The notes under the pieces are model-generated. The model did not search any database. It was not told the origin of the DNA and worked only from the letters and a program-made list of their open reading frames with translations. A DNA stretch of 8,117 nucleotides, from the NCBI GenBank assembly GCA_026397495.1, contig JAPLUS010000214.1, forward strand, positions 1 through 8,117, written 5' to 3'. This DNA is from Candidatus Zixiibacteriota bacterium (GTDB lineage Bacteria; Zixibacteria; MSB-5A5; GN15; PGXB01). The translations under genes were made by a program, and so were the position numbers. The stretch's first letter is position 1, and each line of letters starts with the position of its first letter. Shown here one piece after another: positions 7,084 to 8,117 of this stretch.

Positions 7084-8117
7084 TTAGGAGATGACTCCCA
7101 TCTGTTTACCAACCTTTTCAAAAACCTCGAGAACCCGGTCAAGATGCTTATCAGTATGGGTGGCCGTATAGGAAGTCCGTATAATAGCCATACCGGGGGC
7201 GACCGCCGGCGAGATGGTCGGATTGGCGAAAACACCATTTTCAAAGAGAGCTTTCCAGAATTTGAAAGTATCCATATCCTCGCCGATAAGGACTGGCACT
7301 ATTGGTGTCTCTGATTGACGGGTATCAAAACCGAGTTTCCCCAGTTCCTGTTTCATTCGGCGGGCATTCTTCCAGAGGTTTATACGTCGCTCCGGTTCTG
7401 TCTCGATTATATCAAGAGCCGCCAAGACGGCCGCGGTTGCTGAGGGGGGAATAGATGCCGAAAAAATAAATGCCCGGGCAAAATGCTTAATATAATTGAT
7501 AACCGACCTATCGGCGGCGATGAATCCGCCCAGAGAAGCAAATGATTTGGAGAAAGTTCCCATCGTGATATCAACCCGGTCGATCATATTAATAAGCTCC
7601 GCCGTGCCCCGACCCCCTTCGCCCAAAACGCCGATTGAGTGAGCATCGTCAATCATGACCCGGCTTCCATATTTCTTGGCGGCGGCAACCAATCCCGGCA
7701 GTTTTATGATATCCCCTTCCATCGAAAAGACCCCGTCGGCGACGATGAGTATCCCGCCGCGGAGACCCTTTTCAGTCAGGTTTTTAAGCACCCGTTCCAA
7801 ATCCTGCATATCATTATGGGCAAATTTGACAATCTTCCCAAACGATAATCGACAGCCATCGACGATAGAGGCATGATCCGCACGGTCAATAACCAGCGTA
7901 TCATTCTTTCCGACCAAACAAGATAGGGTTCCCAGATTGGTCTGGAAACCGGTTGAAAAGATTAGAGCCGCTTCCCGCTTCATAAATTTGGCCAGCCGTT
8001 CTTCCAATTCAATATGCAGGTCCAGGGTTCCGTTAAGGAAGCGAGAGCCGGTGCAACCGGAGCCGTATTTTCGGGCCGCCTCGGCCGCTGCCTCTTTGAC
8101 ACGAGGGTCGTTAGTCA
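7084..8117 (-). CDS. spt: Serine palmitoyltransferase-type alpha-oxoamine synthase, N-terminus outside the window
   Basis: This PLP-dependent enzyme is predicted to condense L-serine with a long-chain acyl thioester to 3-keto-sphinganine, the first step of sphingolipid synthesis. The frame stays open to the right edge and gives 343 visible residues; about 55-80 N-terminal residues of a ~400-420-residue protein are missing. The start is not in the window. GSGCTGSRFLNGTLDLHIEL (visible 18-37) is the signature that separates serine palmitoyltransferases from KBL (which has ASVRFICGTQDSH) and BioF. The catalytic set is present: stacking His in DHASIVDGCRL (H81), PLP Asp and His in MIDDAHSIG (D156, H159), Schiff-base Lys in GTFSKSFASLGGF (K190; KBL/BioF usually have GTLGKA), and the conserved Arg in IIRTSYTATHT (R313). 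It ends in the family-typical VGKQMGVIS. It heads the operon seen here, with the acyltransferase gene 10 nt downstream. KBL is the main alternative, but I consider it unlikely. Confidence 0.9.
   Translation of the reverse strand, partial: TNDPRVKEAAAEAARKYGSGCTGSRFLNGTLDLHIELEERLAKFMKREAALIFSTGFQTNLGTLSCLVGKNDTLVIDRADHASIVDGCRLSFGKIVKFAHNDMQDLERVLKNLTEKGLRGGILIVADGVFSMEGDIIKLPGLVAAAKKYGSRVMIDDAHSIGVLGEGGRGTAELINMIDRVDITMGTFSKSFASLGGFIAADRSVINYIKHFARAFIFSASIPPSATAAVLAALDIIETEPERRINLWKNARRMKQELGKLGFDTRQSETPIVPVLIGEDMDTFKFWKALFENGVFANPTISPAVAPGMAIIRTSYTATHTDKHLDRVLEVFEKVGKQMGVIS

Noticed and set aside
7084..8117. Annotation as 2-amino-3-ketobutyrate CoA ligase (Kbl) or BioF
   Set aside because: The C-terminus resembles Kbl, but the GCTGSRFLNGTLDLH and GTFSKS motifs are those of serine palmitoyltransferase, and no threonine dehydrogenase or biotin gene is adjacent.

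Overview
The window is a dense bacterial segment of mixed, moderate GC content, judged by eye, from an organism that is probably Gram-negative. The strongest lineage clue is a serine palmitoyltransferase-type enzyme beside a large GNAT-fold acyltransferase, together with a lipoprotein whose signal peptide is typical of diderms. Sphingolipid synthesis of this kind is known from Bacteroidota, some Proteobacteria and relatives. The weak or missing Shine-Dalgarno sites at several starts also fit the FCB group. A candidate-phylum member of that group (for example Zixibacteria-like) is my guess, not something the sequence proves.

Left part, plus strand (1-5374): the 3' two-thirds of lepA (elongation factor 4), then a 411-residue ArsB/SLC13-type membrane transporter, then a tight run of four genes. 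These are a short DprA/Smf DNA-processing protein, a YigZ/IMPACT-family protein, a PfkB-type sugar kinase and a PAP2 membrane phosphatase. The last four are separated by 8 nt, an 8-nt overlap and 1 nt, so they are probably co-transcribed. A promoter-like pair (TTGACT, 17 nt, TAATTT) lies just before dprA. The PfkB gene is broken: its N-terminal and C-terminal parts lie in different frames, and a central piece of roughly 35-45 residues expected in the family is missing.

Right part, minus strand (8117-5409): a convergent operon read right to left. It holds the serine palmitoyltransferase-type enzyme (5' end outside the window), a 376-residue two-part GNAT-like acyltransferase (YghO-like, candidate bacterial ceramide synthase), and a small unrecognised lipoprotein whose ATG directly follows the acyltransferase stop codon. 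Together these look like the start of a sphingolipid/ceramide pathway: serine plus acyl-CoA gives 3-keto-sphinganine, followed by N-acylation of the long-chain base. The lipoprotein would be an uncharacterised companion. The ketoreductase and a dedicated acyl carrier protein, if present, are not in this window.

No tRNA, rRNA, CRISPR array, IS element or long repeat is visible. All intergenic gaps are under 80 bases, and I see no clear terminator hairpin at the convergent junction (5375-5408).
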